Source of the DNA: Aselliscus stoliczkanus
Lineage: Eukaryota; Chordata; Mammalia; Chiroptera; Hipposideridae
DNA length: 64,000 nt
Direction of reading: 5' to 3'
Assembly: GCA_033961575.1 (NCBI GenBank)
Contig: CM066727.1
Coordinates: forward strand, 117,416,434 to 117,480,433
This document shows positions 47,796 through 61,850 of the stretch, piece after piece; positions within the stretch are counted from its first letter, which is position 1; every line of letters starts with the position of its first letter. The position numbers and the translations under genes were made by a program. A model generated the notes under the pieces. That model saw only the letters and a list, made by a program, of their open reading frames with translations, did no database searches and was not told where the DNA came from.

Positions 47796-49814
47796 TATCA
47801 AGGAATATCTTGACTGGTTATTTGTCTCTTGTTTAACATGCCTTTTGGGACCCTTTTCCTGTGGGGTCTCTTTAAATAACATGATGGATCCAGGATAAAA
47901 TCATGAAGCAGCCTTGTGTTTTTTGAAATTCCTGAACTGTTTCTTCTGTATAAGGAAATACACTGGGGTTAAATTTTGACAATAAATTTACAGTTTGGAC
48001 TCAGGTAGGACCCCCAAGGAGAGGCCTTTAGAATTTGACCTATGAAAGCAGTAGGGATTGAACTTCGAGAAAGAAAAAAGAAATGAGGCTCAAGGAAGTA
48101 AAGTAATTGATTATATTCACTTAAATTGCTTTTGATTTGAAACTCTAGTTTATTCATCGTTTAAGCTTTTCTGGGAGGATAATTGTGTGTGTGTGTGTGT
48201 GTATGATAGTGCTATGGCCTGGCATCACATAGCTTGATGGTTACAAAATGGTGTTAGAAATAAGTGATTTGCACGTGGACAAAGTGATCCCTACCTTACA
48301 CAGACTTTTCCTACTGAGTTGTACATGTGGTTACCATGTCTTTCTTCCTGGGTTTGTTTGTTTTTTTTTGTGTGTGTGTGACTTTGTGCATTTCCTTTTG
48401 ATTCTTCCTGATATTTAGAAGTTCTCCTTTTTCCCTGGTGAATATCATATTTTATATAAGATCTTTTATGTCTGAGCAAATAAGGATACATGCTTTATGA
48501 CAGGTATCTGTTATATGCCAAATGAGTTGGGTGGCTGGGCTGGTGTGTCGTCATAAAAATGTATTGCATTGTGATGGGTTCTAATGGTAAGATTTGGAGA
48601 TGAACCTTGTTTTTGCTGTAGACGTTGCTACTGAAAGTAGACTATGAGGCTGGGCAGGCTGCCCATGATTTTTCTGTTGTGGTCAGAAAACAAGCCAGGC
48701 AGTGTCCTGACAGACAACGGTAAGAGAGAGCTAGAGCCGCATCAATGGCGGTGGGCAAATGAGCCACGTCATTCACAACCCTGAGTGTGGTCCTAAAAGA
48801 CCAGCCTTGAAAAGGGCTTCTTGAAGCCGAACCAGACAGATCCAGGTAGCTGCAGAGAGAGAGAGAGAGGGCTGTAACTGAAAACGTGATTGTTTATAGA
48901 GCTTCCAAAAGAAGTCAAGTCACTTTTAAGGGATGCCAACCAGAGGAGTAGAGAACAGAGAGCTGATGTCATCTGATCCCAGCCACTTTGCCACTGGGTA
49001 GGGAAGCTGGGGGTGGCTTCCTGCAGTCCGTGTAGACTTGTGTAGCGCCCACCCTCCACCCCTAGGCTTGCTGTGGAGGGAAGGCTAACCCTGAGGCGGG
49101 GGCAAAGTGTTTCTGCAAAGTCCTATTGCAGACCTAGGACAATGTGGTCACAGCACACAACTGGAAAGCAGCCCTCTGAATCAGCGTAAATGCAAGTAAC
49201 TGAAAATAGCCTATTTAATTAATTGAATCTAATATACCATCGATTTTAAGATTGCTTAAAATATTCATAAGAAACAGAGACCGTTGACAGTTAAGACCCA
49301 CCATTGCATTGATTCATCCCAATTTTAGAGATGTAAAAATGTAAAAACAAAACAAAACAAATCTTAGAATTGATGAACTACAGTGATTGTAATGGTTGTC
49401 CTCCTTTGTTTCCTGGTGTGATAATAGATTTGAATTCCATACCCATTAACTTTGGCAGTTTCCTTCAAACCCGAACCTTGGCTAGAACCCTGAGGTCTTC
49501 TTTTAACTACCTTTTTATCCCGCAGTGTTTGTGCTCAGCCCTGACCTTAACTTAGGCCATGTGGGGATATGTTTTGGAGCTCTGTGTCATCATGCTGTTC
49601 AGCATCCATAGATTACTGAGGTTTGGTCCTGTTGCTCCCCCTCCCATGTCCCTTAATAGCCTTCCTTCCATTACCAGATGTTCTGAACCTTCAGCAGCCC
49701 TGGGCTTTTATCACGTTAACAGCAATCTGACACTCATTCCCAGTGAGCTGCTAATAGCAACACCTCCAGTGTGTCTAGCTGTCTTTGCAGTTTTTAAATC
49801 ACTTCCACATTAAT
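47796..49814. other. Intergenic DNA, nothing recognised
   Basis: Short (GT)n at 48186-48203 and (GA)n near 48854-48868. No gene recognised. Confidence 0.45.
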
Positions 49815-49925
49815 TATATTGTTTCACTCTACTTGGTGAATTAGGTAGGGCTGATATTGCTGTCCTTGTTTTATAGTCCAAGGGACCTGCCCAGAGTTGC
49901 TGAGTGGTGGGAGCAGGCCTAGGCT
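49815..49925 (-). repeat. MIR fragment, antisense
   Basis: TGTCCTTGTTTTATAGTCCA and GGGACCTGCCCAGAGTTGC fit the complement of the MIR core. Confidence 0.6.
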
Positions 49926-50034
49926 TCTTGATGATTCCATGGTAGGGACTGTGAATGCTTTCTGAGTTGATGGAATGCCAGAACACATCCTGCCTCTTGT
50001 TAAAGAAAGACCGGTGGGTGGGTTTTGCATATGG

Positions 50035-50175
50035 GTATAGCCTTCAAATTGAAGGCTTCAAATCTGAGCCTTCCAATTGCTCATTTCTAAAATGGAAATG
50101 TAATACCACATAGGATTGAGTGGATTGAATGATATAATATAGGTTAACATGTTTGGTAAATTTTAAGGTGTTCTA
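50035..50175 (+). repeat. MIR fragment, sense
   Basis: CAAATCTGAGCCTTCCAATT, GCTCATTTCTAAAATGG and ATAGGATTGAGTGGATTGAA fit the MIR 3' half. Confidence 0.6.
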
Positions 50176-52617
50176 TAGATGTGCGATACTAATAGATATA
50201 TTATTAATTATAATGATGAAAGGAGGCGCACAGGGAGCAGGCCTCTGGATAACTCCTCCTCAGAGGAGGAGCTGCACTTTAAGAGGAGACTCCAGGGAAA
50301 GCAGATACTTCACGCCAAGATTCACTTGTACAGTGGTGACACTTGAAGACTTGGGGCAGAGATGTTTTCAGGAGGAATCTTCAGCACACCCTGCATCTAA
50401 AGCCAGGCCTGCAGCAGCCCCACAGAATGCTCAGCCACTATTTCTAGTTTCTTTTGCCTTTGCCCTGAGACATAATACTGTTTCACATCTCCAGACCCCA
50501 AATGTCCTGGGTAAACTCTGCCCTGTGTAAGTTGAGGAATCAGAGGTATCTTTAATAATTTACATCTCTCCTGATTGCCTCATTTCTCCCATGTACACAA
50601 TATTGTGCAATTTGGTTTTTTTTCTTTCCACCTGTGAATATTGAGAAATAAAGCAAGATGTTGTTTGCAAAGTTTTCTCATATGCTTGTCTGAGAGACAT
50701 TGTATAAATATAAAAACCTATTCTTAACTTTCTTTGCCCAAAATAAAATAACCCCCGCAAGCATACATGAGTCAATACAGTCTTTCCTTGAATAGCATGT
50801 ACTACAAAGATGCTTATAAAAATTTATAGGCTATAATATCTCTACAGCGGTCCAGCTCTTCTTTCTTAAAACCAATTGGATAAGATAGCTGTGATTTAAA
50901 TAGTAGTAAGACTTTTATCTGCTTTCTTTAAGGAATGTCATTGCAATTAAGTAAGGGGTTGAGTATCCTTTAGAATCTTTGGTTCATGAAATATTTTTCT
51001 AGAGAATAACATTCACAAGGTAGATGGAATTCTCAAACCTATTAATGATTTTTAAAAATAGATTTTATGTGGTATTTTCATGTTTGTTGTAATAGATAAT
51101 GTTCTCAACGTTGTTTCAAGTGCTGAGTGTTAAATACATTTTAGGAATGTTTCCAGAGAAAATAATTTCAGTTAAAATTTATTTTTTCAGAATTGAAATC
51201 AAAGTGATTAATGGGTAGAGGCTTAAGCTTAGGATAATTACGTTTTCAGCTCAGGGCCAAATCCAACTTTTATTAAAAATGTTATTCCTCAATATATTGA
51301 GTTAAGCATATTTGGAAATCCAAGATACTTTTATCTCTACAGTGATTTTTTATTATTCATACAATATCATCATTTCACTGTTTCAGAAAGGAAGTAATTT
51401 TGTTGTAGTGAATTTCAAAGAGAATCTCTCTGAGACTAAGATTCACCCCACCAAATGTTCCCTCTTCATTAACAAGCAAAATATATGTGTGTGTGTGGTA
51501 TATATAGATACATTAGAGAAAGTTGTGTGTATGTCAGTCCTCAAAGAAGGGATCCCCAGCTCAGTTTTTGAAAGATCACAGGATATCGATTTATTGTTAA
51601 ATGACATTTCCAGTTAAGATAGGATAGATTTCTAAGTTTTCAGAGGATGAAGATCACATTTGCTGGCATTTAAAAAATAAAGCTTCTTCTTAAAGGATAA
51701 AGATGAGTACTCTAAGCATCCTATAAACACAATATTGGTAATTCAGAAAACAAAAGAGTTGAACTTTATAACATACAGAATGATTAGTGTGTTGGCAGAA
51801 CGTTTGTCCACTGCAAGAATTCCAACTGGTGCAATAGAGCAGTGATTCAAGACAGTGACATGAGCTGGGTAGGCAGCTAGGGGTTGTTTAGCATGACAGA
51901 GGCATATACTTGACATTAATTATAATTCTCAAGAGTTTGCAGCAAGAGTATAATGGGTAAAATGAGAACAATAAGGTGTTGACTGCCTGATGGTGCAAAG
52001 TTTGGCGAGGACGGCTTCAAGTCTCTAGTTTTAAGATGGATGATTAGGAAACAGGCTGACACCGACTTACCTGTTGCACAAGAAGTGCAGTACGATTGCC
52101 GATGTTTATTATGGTGACTAAAATAACCGCTCACCAGTTAATAGGATTTACTGTTGAGTGATGCACTATTATGCTGTTTTGAAAAAGCCGTATCAATTGT
52201 CTTATAGGCTAATTTACTGCATTTAGTAGTCAGCCATGTTGTAATGGAAACGTTGTTGGACTCTGCACTAAATTATCCAGGAAATCTGCCAGTGTTCAGT
52301 AAGATAGATTCTTTATCACAGATTGTATAGGCAGAGTCCTAAGAGGAAGAGGAATTCATTAGATGACTTTATGGTCTGACCTCAGCCTTAGAATTCTAGT
52401 GTTCAAAACTAAAGAACAACTTTTCTATAGGTCCCAAAAGTACATATTGACCTAAAGGGAAAATGATTCAAGATGATTTTTAAAAGTGTCTTGTATAGCT
52501 AATGAGGATAGCTGTATTTCATTTACATGTGTTTCCATCATATCTGATGATTTTATATTAACATAATTTCCTCCACTCACATAAATTATACAATTACTTT
52601 GTTAATGAAAATATAAT
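50176..52617. other. Intergenic DNA, nothing recognised
   Basis: AT-rich DNA without repeats I can name. Such repeat-poor sequence downstream of KCNA1 could hold conserved elements, which cannot be judged from one sequence. Confidence 0.45.
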
Positions 52618-52754
52618 CAATAATGTTGTAAATTTTGTAGGGGGTCAGATGGGCACTTGTTTTATCAGGGAGACTTCATGGACTGTATAGATGTCTGACC
52701 ACTGCACTATACACCTGAAGCTGAAGCTGAATAATGTTGTATGTCAACTATAAT

Positions 52755-52803
<49 letters not shown>

Positions 52804-52957
52804 GATGTGGAATAAAGCGTGGGAAATAGAGTCAGTGGAATTGTAGCAGTTATATATGATGTCAGAGGAGTAGTACATTGAGGGAGGAGCTTATCACTTG
52901 TGAGGGGTGTAAATGTCTAACTATTACATTGTTTTGTACACCCCAAACTAATAAAAA
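52618..52957 (+). mobile_element. 5'-truncated L1 3' UTR, sense
   Basis: AATGTTGTAAATTTTGTAGG, then CTGCACTATACACCTGAAGC, GGGATGTGGAATAAAGCGTG and CCCCAAACTAATAAAAAAA follow the L1 3' UTR order. A (CA)22 tract replaces the variable AT-rich part. Confidence 0.85.
52757..52801. repeat. (CA)n microsatellite
   Basis: About 22 uninterrupted CA units inside the L1 3' UTR. Confidence 0.97.
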
Positions 52958-52960
52958 AAT

Positions 52961-52961
<1 letters not shown>

Positions 52962-53016
<55 letters not shown>

Positions 53017-53068
53017 AGGAAAGAAAGAAAGAAGGAAAGAAAGAAAGAAAGAAAGAAGGAAAGAAAGA
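52962..53068. repeat. (GAAA)n microsatellite at L1 tail
   Basis: GAAA units with a few GGAAA interruptions, grown from the L1 poly(A) tail. They give false lysine-rich or serine/phenylalanine-rich frames. Confidence 0.97.
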
Positions 53069-53393
53069 CCTGAACATCTCAGCCTGTTATAGCAATTCCC
53101 ACCTTCTCTGTTTGGGATGACATTTAACACTCATTATATTGGGTTCAATTCCCAATTCAGTAAATACAGTGGTTAAGATTCTCAACAAAAAGCATTGTTC
53201 TTGTTGTTCTCTCTTTTTGGGGAGGAATCTTACTATGGTTTACTTTGACAGGGGTTGTAATTTTAATTAAAATAGTTCATTGATCATTGAGTTCCCTCCC
53301 AAGGCTTGAAGCTTAAACATTTCCAAATAATACTTTTTTTTCATCCATTTTGCTTGAGGTTGGATGGGTGCATTTTTCACATATACGAAGTAG
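53069..53393. other. Intergenic DNA
   Basis: Nothing recognised between the L1 tail and mariner copy 3. Confidence 0.45.
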
Positions 53394-53395
53394 GA

Positions 53396-53953
53396 CAATT
53401 AAGATTGTGAACTCATCCTAGAAAAAGTGCTACATACCTCATTACTGAATATCACTATGGTCACCTTTGAAGTAATCCCTTTGGGGAGCTATGCACTGAC
53501 ACCAGTGCCTAGCCGACCCTTCAAAGCAGTTTTGGAACTTTTTATCTGAAATGGCCATCAGAGCTGTTTTATTACTCTTGATATCCTAAATGTCATCAAA
53601 ATGTCTTCCTTTGGATGTTTCCTTTATCTTCAGGCAAAGAAAGAAGTCAGTGGGGGCCAGATCAGGTGAGTAGGGAGGGTGTTCCAATACAGTAATTTGT
53701 TTACTGGCTAAAAACTCCCTCACAGACAGTGCCATGTGAGCTGGTGCATTGTCGTGATGCAAGAGCCATGAATTGTTGGCGGAAAGTTCAGGTTGTCTAA
53801 CTTTTTCATGCAGCCTTTTCAGCACTTCCAAGTAGTCAAGTTGGTTAACTGTTTGTCCAGTTGGTACAAATTCATAATGAAGAATCCCTCTGGTATCAAA
53901 AAAGGTTAACAACATCGATGCAACAAGTTCATGAACTTAATTGTCAGATCTCA
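53396..53953 (-). mobile_element. Mariner-derived short element (copy 3), about 560 bp
   Basis: A TA at 53394-53395 precedes CGAAGTAGGACAATTAAG. The right end carries CTTAATTGTCAGATCTCA. The minus-strand frame at 53915-53586 has the same structure as copy 2: MLLTFFDTRG next to the terminal repeat, LLHHDNAPAHMALS, and PPYSPDLAPTDFFLCLKIKE with the third catalytic Asp kept. The C-terminal end is frameshifted or stopped at about 53586. The N-terminal half is absent exactly as in copies 1 and 2. Confidence 0.9.
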
Positions 53954-55120
53954 TGTCTCTCTTCCTTCAGAGGTCAGATGTTGGCAGTTAATTTTGCTGG
54001 AAAATTGTTGTTCATATTTTTAGACCATCTAGAGTTTGATTTGTTAGACTATCATCTTATGAACTGGTGGTTGTACACATTCTATTATTTCTTGAAAGCC
54101 TTAAAACTTATTTTACTGGCACTTCAGTGCATGTCCCTTTCAAGAGTAGAAGTGGGAAAGTGGGCTGGGCCCTTGAAGATGAAGAAATAAGACTCTATAA
54201 AAGTGAGTGCTGCTGGAGAGGTTTCTAAGAATTCAAAATTATATGCCAGGTATATTTTATCCCTGGCTTATGCTATTAAATGCCCATATCACTTATTTTG
54301 AGGTCTTAATATTTGTATCTCCAGGAAAATGCCTATTCCCAGCCCCAGCTCATGCATGTGTGTGCACCCACCTATACACACACAAATACACATGCACACA
54401 CACACGCCTATACACTCTGATCTCTACTCATCTACCTGTCCATGAATCTGTAGGATTACCTGTGCTGTAGGGCAGGTATGTGTTAGCTCAAATGAGGTAG
54501 CACTTTTAATTGATACTAAAGATTTGTAACTACTCCTTGTAATTAAGCAAAAAAGAATCATAAAGATATCATGATAAAGTTTTCCATTTTGCAGTTAAAG
54601 AAACTGTCATTCAGATAAAAGGAAAGAAAAAAAAAAAGACAGCCGAAGTTGAAGATCCCAGGGCATTTTCCTTTGGGCTCTGATTCTCTCCTGCCTGGAC
54701 TGACACTCCACTGTTGCTCGGACAGCCGAGGCACATGGTGACAGATAGTAGTCTCAGGTGGACAATATATATGCAGATCTCTGATAGGGCTAGAGATGTG
54801 GCCATCTCTGAGCATGGGCCTCTTCCTGCCTGGGCAATTGCCTCCTTTTTAATTAAATTCAAAAGTGTGTGTTTTCTGTCATATGGTCTGCTGTGGAAGT
54901 GATGTTCCTAAGTGGGAAACTAGGCCCAAAGCTTTATGTTATCACCTCAGTTGTGCACAATTTGGCTTTGTGGGTGCATAGCCTGTCTCTATACTACTCC
55001 AAGACTTTGTGTGCTGGCTTATCAATGTATGTGATAACAAGAATACCTTTTTCAACAGAGCTATGCGGCTGACTTGCAGATGCCAAAATATTTTGATACT
55101 TTTTGAAGAAAGGTGTTTCA
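53954..55120. other. Intergenic DNA
   Basis: Imperfect CA-rich patch at about 54365-54410. No gene or nameable repeat. Confidence 0.45.
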
Positions 55121-55145
55121 TACACACACGCGCGCACGCGCGCGC
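55121..55145. repeat. Alternating purine-pyrimidine (CA/CG) tract
   Basis: TACACACACG followed by CGCGCACGCGCGCGC: 25 bp of strict alternation rich in CG, a strong Z-DNA candidate. Confidence 0.9.
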
Positions 55146-58100
55146 CCCACAATGCCCAGCAGCACTCCTCAAATTTGAGTGAATGGAAGACTTGTCATAA
55201 ACGAATGAAAACTTGAGTGATACCATATACTAAAGGTATGCAGGTTCAGTATTATTTAAATTCATACCGCAGTACACTTGAACCCTTTCGTTTTATTGAA
55301 ACTCAAAATGTGCAGACCACAGGAAAGGCGCACTTTCGTTTGATCCGTATACGAATACCACCCAATTCAATGGTGTGTTAGTGAAAGGTGGAATGTAACA
55401 TATGTTCCTTTTTTTATCCTTTACAGTTTATAAGGGATTTTTAATACTCTATGTTATTTGACCCTTACAACAGCCTCTTGAGGTGGCAGGTAAGGTATAG
55501 ATATTTTTTCCCAGTAGCAGGTTGAGTCCCCTGGGAAACAGACTCAGCAATGGAGATGAGACGCAGGAAAATTGTTAGGATGTGACCTCGGCATTATACC
55601 TGTAAGAAGAGAAGCACGGATGAACAGAGAGAGAAGCTGGGCTGCAGCGTATCATGACAGAGGCCCAGCTGTCTCTGAAGGGAGCAATGAAGCTGGGACT
55701 GACCTTCAGAGCTGCCCTGAGGTGGCATACCGGGTCCAGGCCTTTAGACATCCTCACTGACCTGTCTTTGGATGAGGCTGCCTTGGGAAGGAGCATGAGC
55801 TTGGGCAGGTGACTCTTGTAGTCAGAGGCAATACCCAAGGGGCCTGATGGCTGGGGGCCCTCCTAGCAGCTCGGAGGATGAGCTCTGCAGTTGTGAATGG
55901 TGTCTGGGTGATGCATCAGAGTGCCCAATATGGAGGGAGCTGTAAGCTTGTGTGTAGCGAGAAGCAAAGCACCACAAGGAAGAAAGCTGAACAGTAAAGC
56001 AAAGGAACATTGAGAAGTGGGATCATCAATTTCTAATAATCAAGGGTTGACTGTAGTTTATAGATTGACTTGTTAAATGGACAAAGTGCTCTGAGGATGC
56101 TGCTTTCTAATGCATGCTAGAAGGCTTCTTCCATACCAGCCTGAGCCCTCCTGTATGGATCAAGTTCAATTATTAATCAGGAGTGATGGCGGATGCTGGC
56201 TAATGCTGCCTAATGGCACAAGCTGGGTAACAGCGTTCCTCTGTAATGTTGCTCAGAGCACAGCTTCGGATGGTATTGACATGGCCTGCTCCTCATGTCG
56301 TCTGGGCACCTTTGTGGTGTGATGCTTTGAGGTCCCAGAGAAATGCACCAAACCACTTGTGTGACTTAATGCATCTGTGTAACATTAGCATTTCCTCTTA
56401 ATGTGTCACATGGATGATAAAGAAGTGCCTGGAAGGGAGTTAGTGGGGAGGGGCTTTTAAAAGCAGTCTTCGTCCTTGTGGCACTATCACCACACCCATA
56501 AGTGTGTCTGCGGTCAACTTAGAACTACTCGGCATGGAATTAATACACTGGCATTCTCATTAAGAGAGTGAGCTTGGCATCTTGTCCAGGATTATTTAGA
56601 CTTTTCATCTGAAAACAGGTCTCAGAGGAACCAATTGTTTGGGCAGCTCTGCACTTGGATCTGAAAAACCTCTAGGCCGTGTGGCTAATGGTAATTCCTA
56701 TCACTCTGTCTCTAAACCACTAGCATGAAATTTGCATTTGCTAAAAAAGTCCAGCTTGTGGTACTAGAAACAGCTCTGGCCCAAAGTAGATTTGAAACTG
56801 TGCAGAGAACATATGTGACTGCTCTGAACTCCGGTCATCCTGTAGCATTGAATCACAGTTGTATTGACAAACTAGATTTTATATTTTTAATCCCAGTCCT
56901 TAGCATTTTAATACTTGACGTTTAGAATTAATGCCAACTTCTTTTGCCTTAGGTAGTAAATCGTATAAGCCCACATATGCCTCTAGTTTATAAACTAACC
57001 ATTTAAGGAGTAAAATGGGATGAGCCATATTTAAGGCAAGCCAGTTACAGAGGTGTCAAAGACTCAATGATATTTAGATTTTGCTGGAATCACTGGGACA
57101 TGATATTTCCTGAAGACTGCAGGTCTCTGAAGAAAAGGAGAGGGAAGATTGAGGGTTGCCCCCTCAAAAGTTTGGCTTTCCTACCTCCACCTGGAAATAG
57201 CATTAGTGTGTGTATACGAGTATGTCTCTGTGCAGTGGTTTTGCTTTCCTACTTACTTTTCTTTCTTACTTATAATTAAATTTTTCCAGCTACCAGTGAA
57301 AATAACTAAGTATGACACCATTTTAGATCAGACTCTTCCAGAAAAGTGACCTGCTGAAAAAAGCTGAGTTGGCACAGAAAAGTCCATTTCTTCCTGGCAT
57401 GCTAGAAACATCATAGCTGTCATCTGATTCTTATAGAAAGCTGAACAGATCTCTCAAAAGTGGAATCTCTTCTTTCAGGGATAACAACGAAAGGAACTCT
57501 AAACAAATTAGACCAGACCATTAACATCCCAGTGACTTCTGGTGACGGAAAGAGCCATTTCTATGGGGCAAACTGAATAGACATAAAGAATTGTAGGGGT
57601 TGATTAGGTTTTGCAAATAAAAGTATTTGTTCCTACCTATGACTCTGATGATCCACTTTAAGAAAGGTATTTGCAGGGATGTGAGGCTCTGAGTTACCTG
57701 CCCTCTTGTAGAATTCCCTTGTGACTGATGGCATGCATGTATGTGTAAAGGGCTTTAGAGGCAGTCACCTGAGGTACACAGGTTACTGTAGGGAGCAAAC
57801 CCTCCCCTGGGCTTCACTGTTGCCAAGCCCTATTCATCTAAGATGACTTTAAAAAGCACAGATGCTATTTAGACAGAATTTCTATTCATCCTGCTTTAAG
57901 AATGAAGTAATAAGGGGCTATTATATACGTAATTGTTTATCTATTTTGTCTCTGGTCCCACAAACACTGGAATCTTGAACACAAGCCGCCAACTGCAGTC
58001 ATGAACATTACAGAGGACCTAGGCTTGCATCAGCTGGAATTCAGTTACCTTGTGTTGGGAAATTGTGTGCAATCACTGAGCAATGGAGATCAATGTTGAT

Positions 58101-59694
58101 GGAGGTAGTCTGGTGAGCTTAAGCTCCATTCCAGAGCTGCAGTAGACAAAAATGTCTAGACAACGTCCGAGACCTGGAATATTTTTATTATTATGAAATA
58201 AGTCTTCTTGGTAGCATCTTAGGCAATTTCTATGACAGTATTCTTATCTCAGAGCTAGCATCACAGAAGTGCCGGCACTGTCAGAAAGATGAGTTTGGTT
58301 TGGTTTTGGTTTGGGTTTTTACTCAGAAGCAAAATCCAGACTTCAAAATCATTTACTGTGTTGCTAGCTGGTATGCCCCTTAACTTCATAGTTGGCTTTT
58401 TTTGTGAAGTGTTAAGATACAAGTCCTCAATTCCAGTGCCCCACAGAGATCCTTATATCAAGAGAAGGTCAAATCGTTATTTGGATCTTGCCTGACAGCT
58501 GATGATAACAAGATCTGATACTATCAATGCCTTGGATACATGTCATGGAATCACAGAATCTCAGAGTTGATCTGAATCTTTCAAGTTATCTATTTCTTTT
58601 ACTATTTCATTTTTGAATCACCTCAACAGCCTTCTTGTCAGGTCCCCAGCTTTTCTGTGTTGTGGTATTGAAAAGCTTGGCAGTGATTGGTTTGCAAATC
58701 CAGTTCTTTATCATTAGATTAATGTATCATAAACTTGATTCTACTGATGAGGAAGGACAGAGCAATGGGAAACATCCAGCTAAAGGACACAAAGCTGAAT
58801 GGTAGAAGAGGTAGAAATCAGGAATCCTGAATCTCCAGCTATGATTCAATTCAGTTTACCTGGTCTCACACTGCTACAAAGATAAGTGATCTGATGCAAG
58901 TTTAGAAAAATAGTGTAAATAGCAATTAATATATTTCATTGTTGTGCCCATTTTAATTCATCCTATCTGGACACAGTGGTTGTTTAGCATGATGTTAGAA
59001 ACATTCATTTAAGCCAAATCCAAAATGTGTTTGTATTTATGAACAAAGATGTTCGTAATTTATAAGCACTCATCCTTTTGTTGAAGTCTTCCTCCTACAA
59101 GATGTACATGATTATGTATTTCACCAGTGCTGCATAGTGTAATATTACATATTTTTTGGAATATCACACATTATATTATCAGCCCAAGCATTTCAACAAG
59201 AAAGAAATAAAATTAAGTTTTGGCTAAATAAGAATTTTAGTGAACAGAAGATTGGTCCATTTGTTTTAGATGTTTAGTATCGTTATTATTCTTTAAAAAT
59301 ATCAATTCTTCTATTTTATATATAGTATAAAACTCGAAGTCCTCAGCACAATAAAGAAGGACCTTGAAATTCAACCCAGCAAAACTCCCATGAAAGGGAT
59401 ATACTTCCCTGTCTTCTAAGTAGCTAGCACTCGGGAAACTTTCATTTTATAGCATTATCTTATGCCACCGCACTGTGTGCATCCTATATTCCAACCCCAC
59501 AGAACATTTCTAGCAATGTATATGGATGATATATTTATTGTAAGTCATTTTACCTTTTCACGCATCGTCCTTTGCTTGACATGGACCTCCCACCTGTATT
59601 TTTACTAGACAACTATTCAATCCATAAAGACCCAGAATCACTATGCCACCATAACACTTTGAAAAATGTATTTAAACCAGTGTTTATGCCTATC
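55146..59694. other. Intergenic DNA with a small MIR/L2-like relic
   Basis: TTATTTGACCCTTACAACAG followed by CCTCTTGAGGTGG (55455-55490) resembles antisense MIR. The rest has no recognised gene. Confidence 0.4.
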
Positions 59695-59780
59695 TATCAC
59701 TTCTATTATGCTGAGTTCCTCAGGGGATAGGAATCTTTTTGGTACATAGTAGGTGTTCGATAAGTGCTGAATGAATGAGG
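59695..59780 (+). repeat. L2-like 3' end
   Basis: GGTACATAGTAGGTGTTCGA followed by TAAGTGCTGAATGAATGAGG is the typical L2 terminal phrase. Confidence 0.65.
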
Positions 59781-61544
59781 AAAGAACATATTTTTCTCTG
59801 TTGGAAGCTGTGGGGAGAACTCAAGAAAATTTTGCAAGCAGGTAAGATTTTTAAGTGCTTATAATATATTATTTATGCAACAGCTTTCTTGAAGGAGCTT
59901 AATGTTCTAAAGTCTTTAGCCTTATTTTATCCTTCCAGCTTTACCGTTTGACTTTTGCAAACAGGGTGAATAGTTCTCCATCTGTTATTCCTGTGGGCAG
60001 GAAACAGACTCCTCTCCTTCACGTGGCCCATAGAGGTCTTTCTTATGAATCCTTTGGCTTTATCCATTAAATGAAAATTACATAATGAGGTTGATAACCA
60101 CATCCCTGGGATAGGGAAGGAGGCAGGGAGGCCTTTCTGGAAAAGATGGTGAAACAAGCCCAGAAAAGGAAAAGAACCTTCTGAAAATGACACTAAATGA
60201 ATGGCAGACCTGACACGAGAAACCAGAAAGCCCAATAGCTGAAATATTCTCTCTTAGAAGTCAGATTATTACTATTCATAGTGCAGGGTGACAGGGTGAC
60301 TGCTTTTTGTCTTTCTGTTCTCACTCAAGCCCAGGAGTGTGTAGAGATTTCCATGTAGGTCTCATAAAAACAGGTTAACTCTTTTAATGCTCCCAGGATT
60401 AAACCAGCCCAAGGTCCCACCCCCCCCACCCTCATCTCCCAGGAAAAATTATTTTTTCTAGATAAATGACCTCAGATGAAAGCTGTGCCTTATGCTTTAC
60501 CTGTTGAGGATCAGGTGGCCTCTTCTGGGTGAACTGGGTCCCTTTATTTACCCAGTGGAATCCTGTCCCTCTCTCCTTTGTTGACATTGTCTCCACCATC
60601 CCCACTTTGTGCTATTTCTTTGTCCTTGGTGGTGTTTGCAACACCTCCCGATTTAGCATCCTCCTGCCTCTCATGAGTGTACTCTTAGTGCTTTCCCCTC
60701 CTACCTCATCATTAATAAAGATGCAAAGGGAAACTGGGCCCATCACCAATCCGTGGAACACCCCACCACCTCCCTCTCACCCACTTGCAACATAATCATT
60801 TATCATTACCCTTTGTTTACAGTCCCTTCTACTGTTTCGAGTCTGTGTGGCGGTGCTTCTATCCCTGTAAACCTGTAGCTTTTTTCCCAGGGCCCCAGAG
60901 ACTCTCACACTTGTCTGCTATACTCTGATCAGCAGAGCGGGACCGCCTTTGTTCAGTGGAAGTGTAATTTGGTGAGAAGTGAGGGATTTGATGAAGAAAG
61001 AATACAAGTGCTTGAGGTCTCATTTTTTTTTTAAAGTCATTATTTCCAGAGAAGAAATAGACCATACACGGAGAGTTGACTACAGGAGCCAGATGCCAAG
61101 AAAGTGGCAAGCGTCACCAGTTAATCTGCCAAAGAGATGCTAGCAGCTTCTGTCAACCCAGAATGCATGTAGACACTTATAGAAGCACATATACTCACTC
61201 ACTCATTTTCTTGTGGCTTAAAAATAGGCTCACAGTCATGCTTGACCCCCAGATGTTGGATGAGGAGCAAATTCTCTTGGTCCTTTCTCAGGGCTGGATT
61301 GTATTTAACTTTGAGAATCTCGACTCTCAGAATTGAAAAACAAGGAAGATGGGTTCTCTGTCTGCAAGGAGCTCCGTGTGGTGAGACAGACAGACTAGAC
61401 CACTGACAGTATGATGGGGAAACTGGCTATGGGCAGAGTAGGTCAAGAGGAAGCAATTCATTCCAACAGGAGATGCTGCCAGAGGGGCTGGGGGCACATT
61501 TGAAGTGGGGCTTAAAGCATCCTTCCTTTTTATTTTGGGAGGGG
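59781..61544. other. Intergenic DNA, nothing recognised
   Basis: No gene or nameable repeat. Confidence 0.45.
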
Positions 61545-61850
61545 AGTTCAAAACAGCAGAAATGTATCCTATCACAGTTCTGGAAGCTGAAAGTCTAAAA
61601 TTAAGGTGTCACCAAGACAGTGCTTTCTCGGAAGTCTCTCAGAGAGGGTTCTTCCTTGTCTCTTCTAGCTTCTGGTGGGTGATGGGAATCCTTGGTTCCT
61701 TGGTTTGTAGCGGCTTCACTCCTCTGTTTCTGCCTTGACGTGGCTGTCTCCCCTCTGTGTGCCTGTGTCCAAAGTTCCCCTGTCTTATAAGGACCAGTCG
61801 TTGGGTTAGGGCCAATGACCAATCCAGGAAACATCATTACATTTCATCAT
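61545..61850. repeat. Ancient mammalian interspersed repeat, family not named
   Basis: ATCACAGTTCTGGAAGCTGA, TTCTAGCTTCTGGTGGGTGA and CTTATAAGGACCAGTCGTTG are phrases I recognise from a common old repeat. I cannot assign the family with confidence. Confidence 0.5.
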
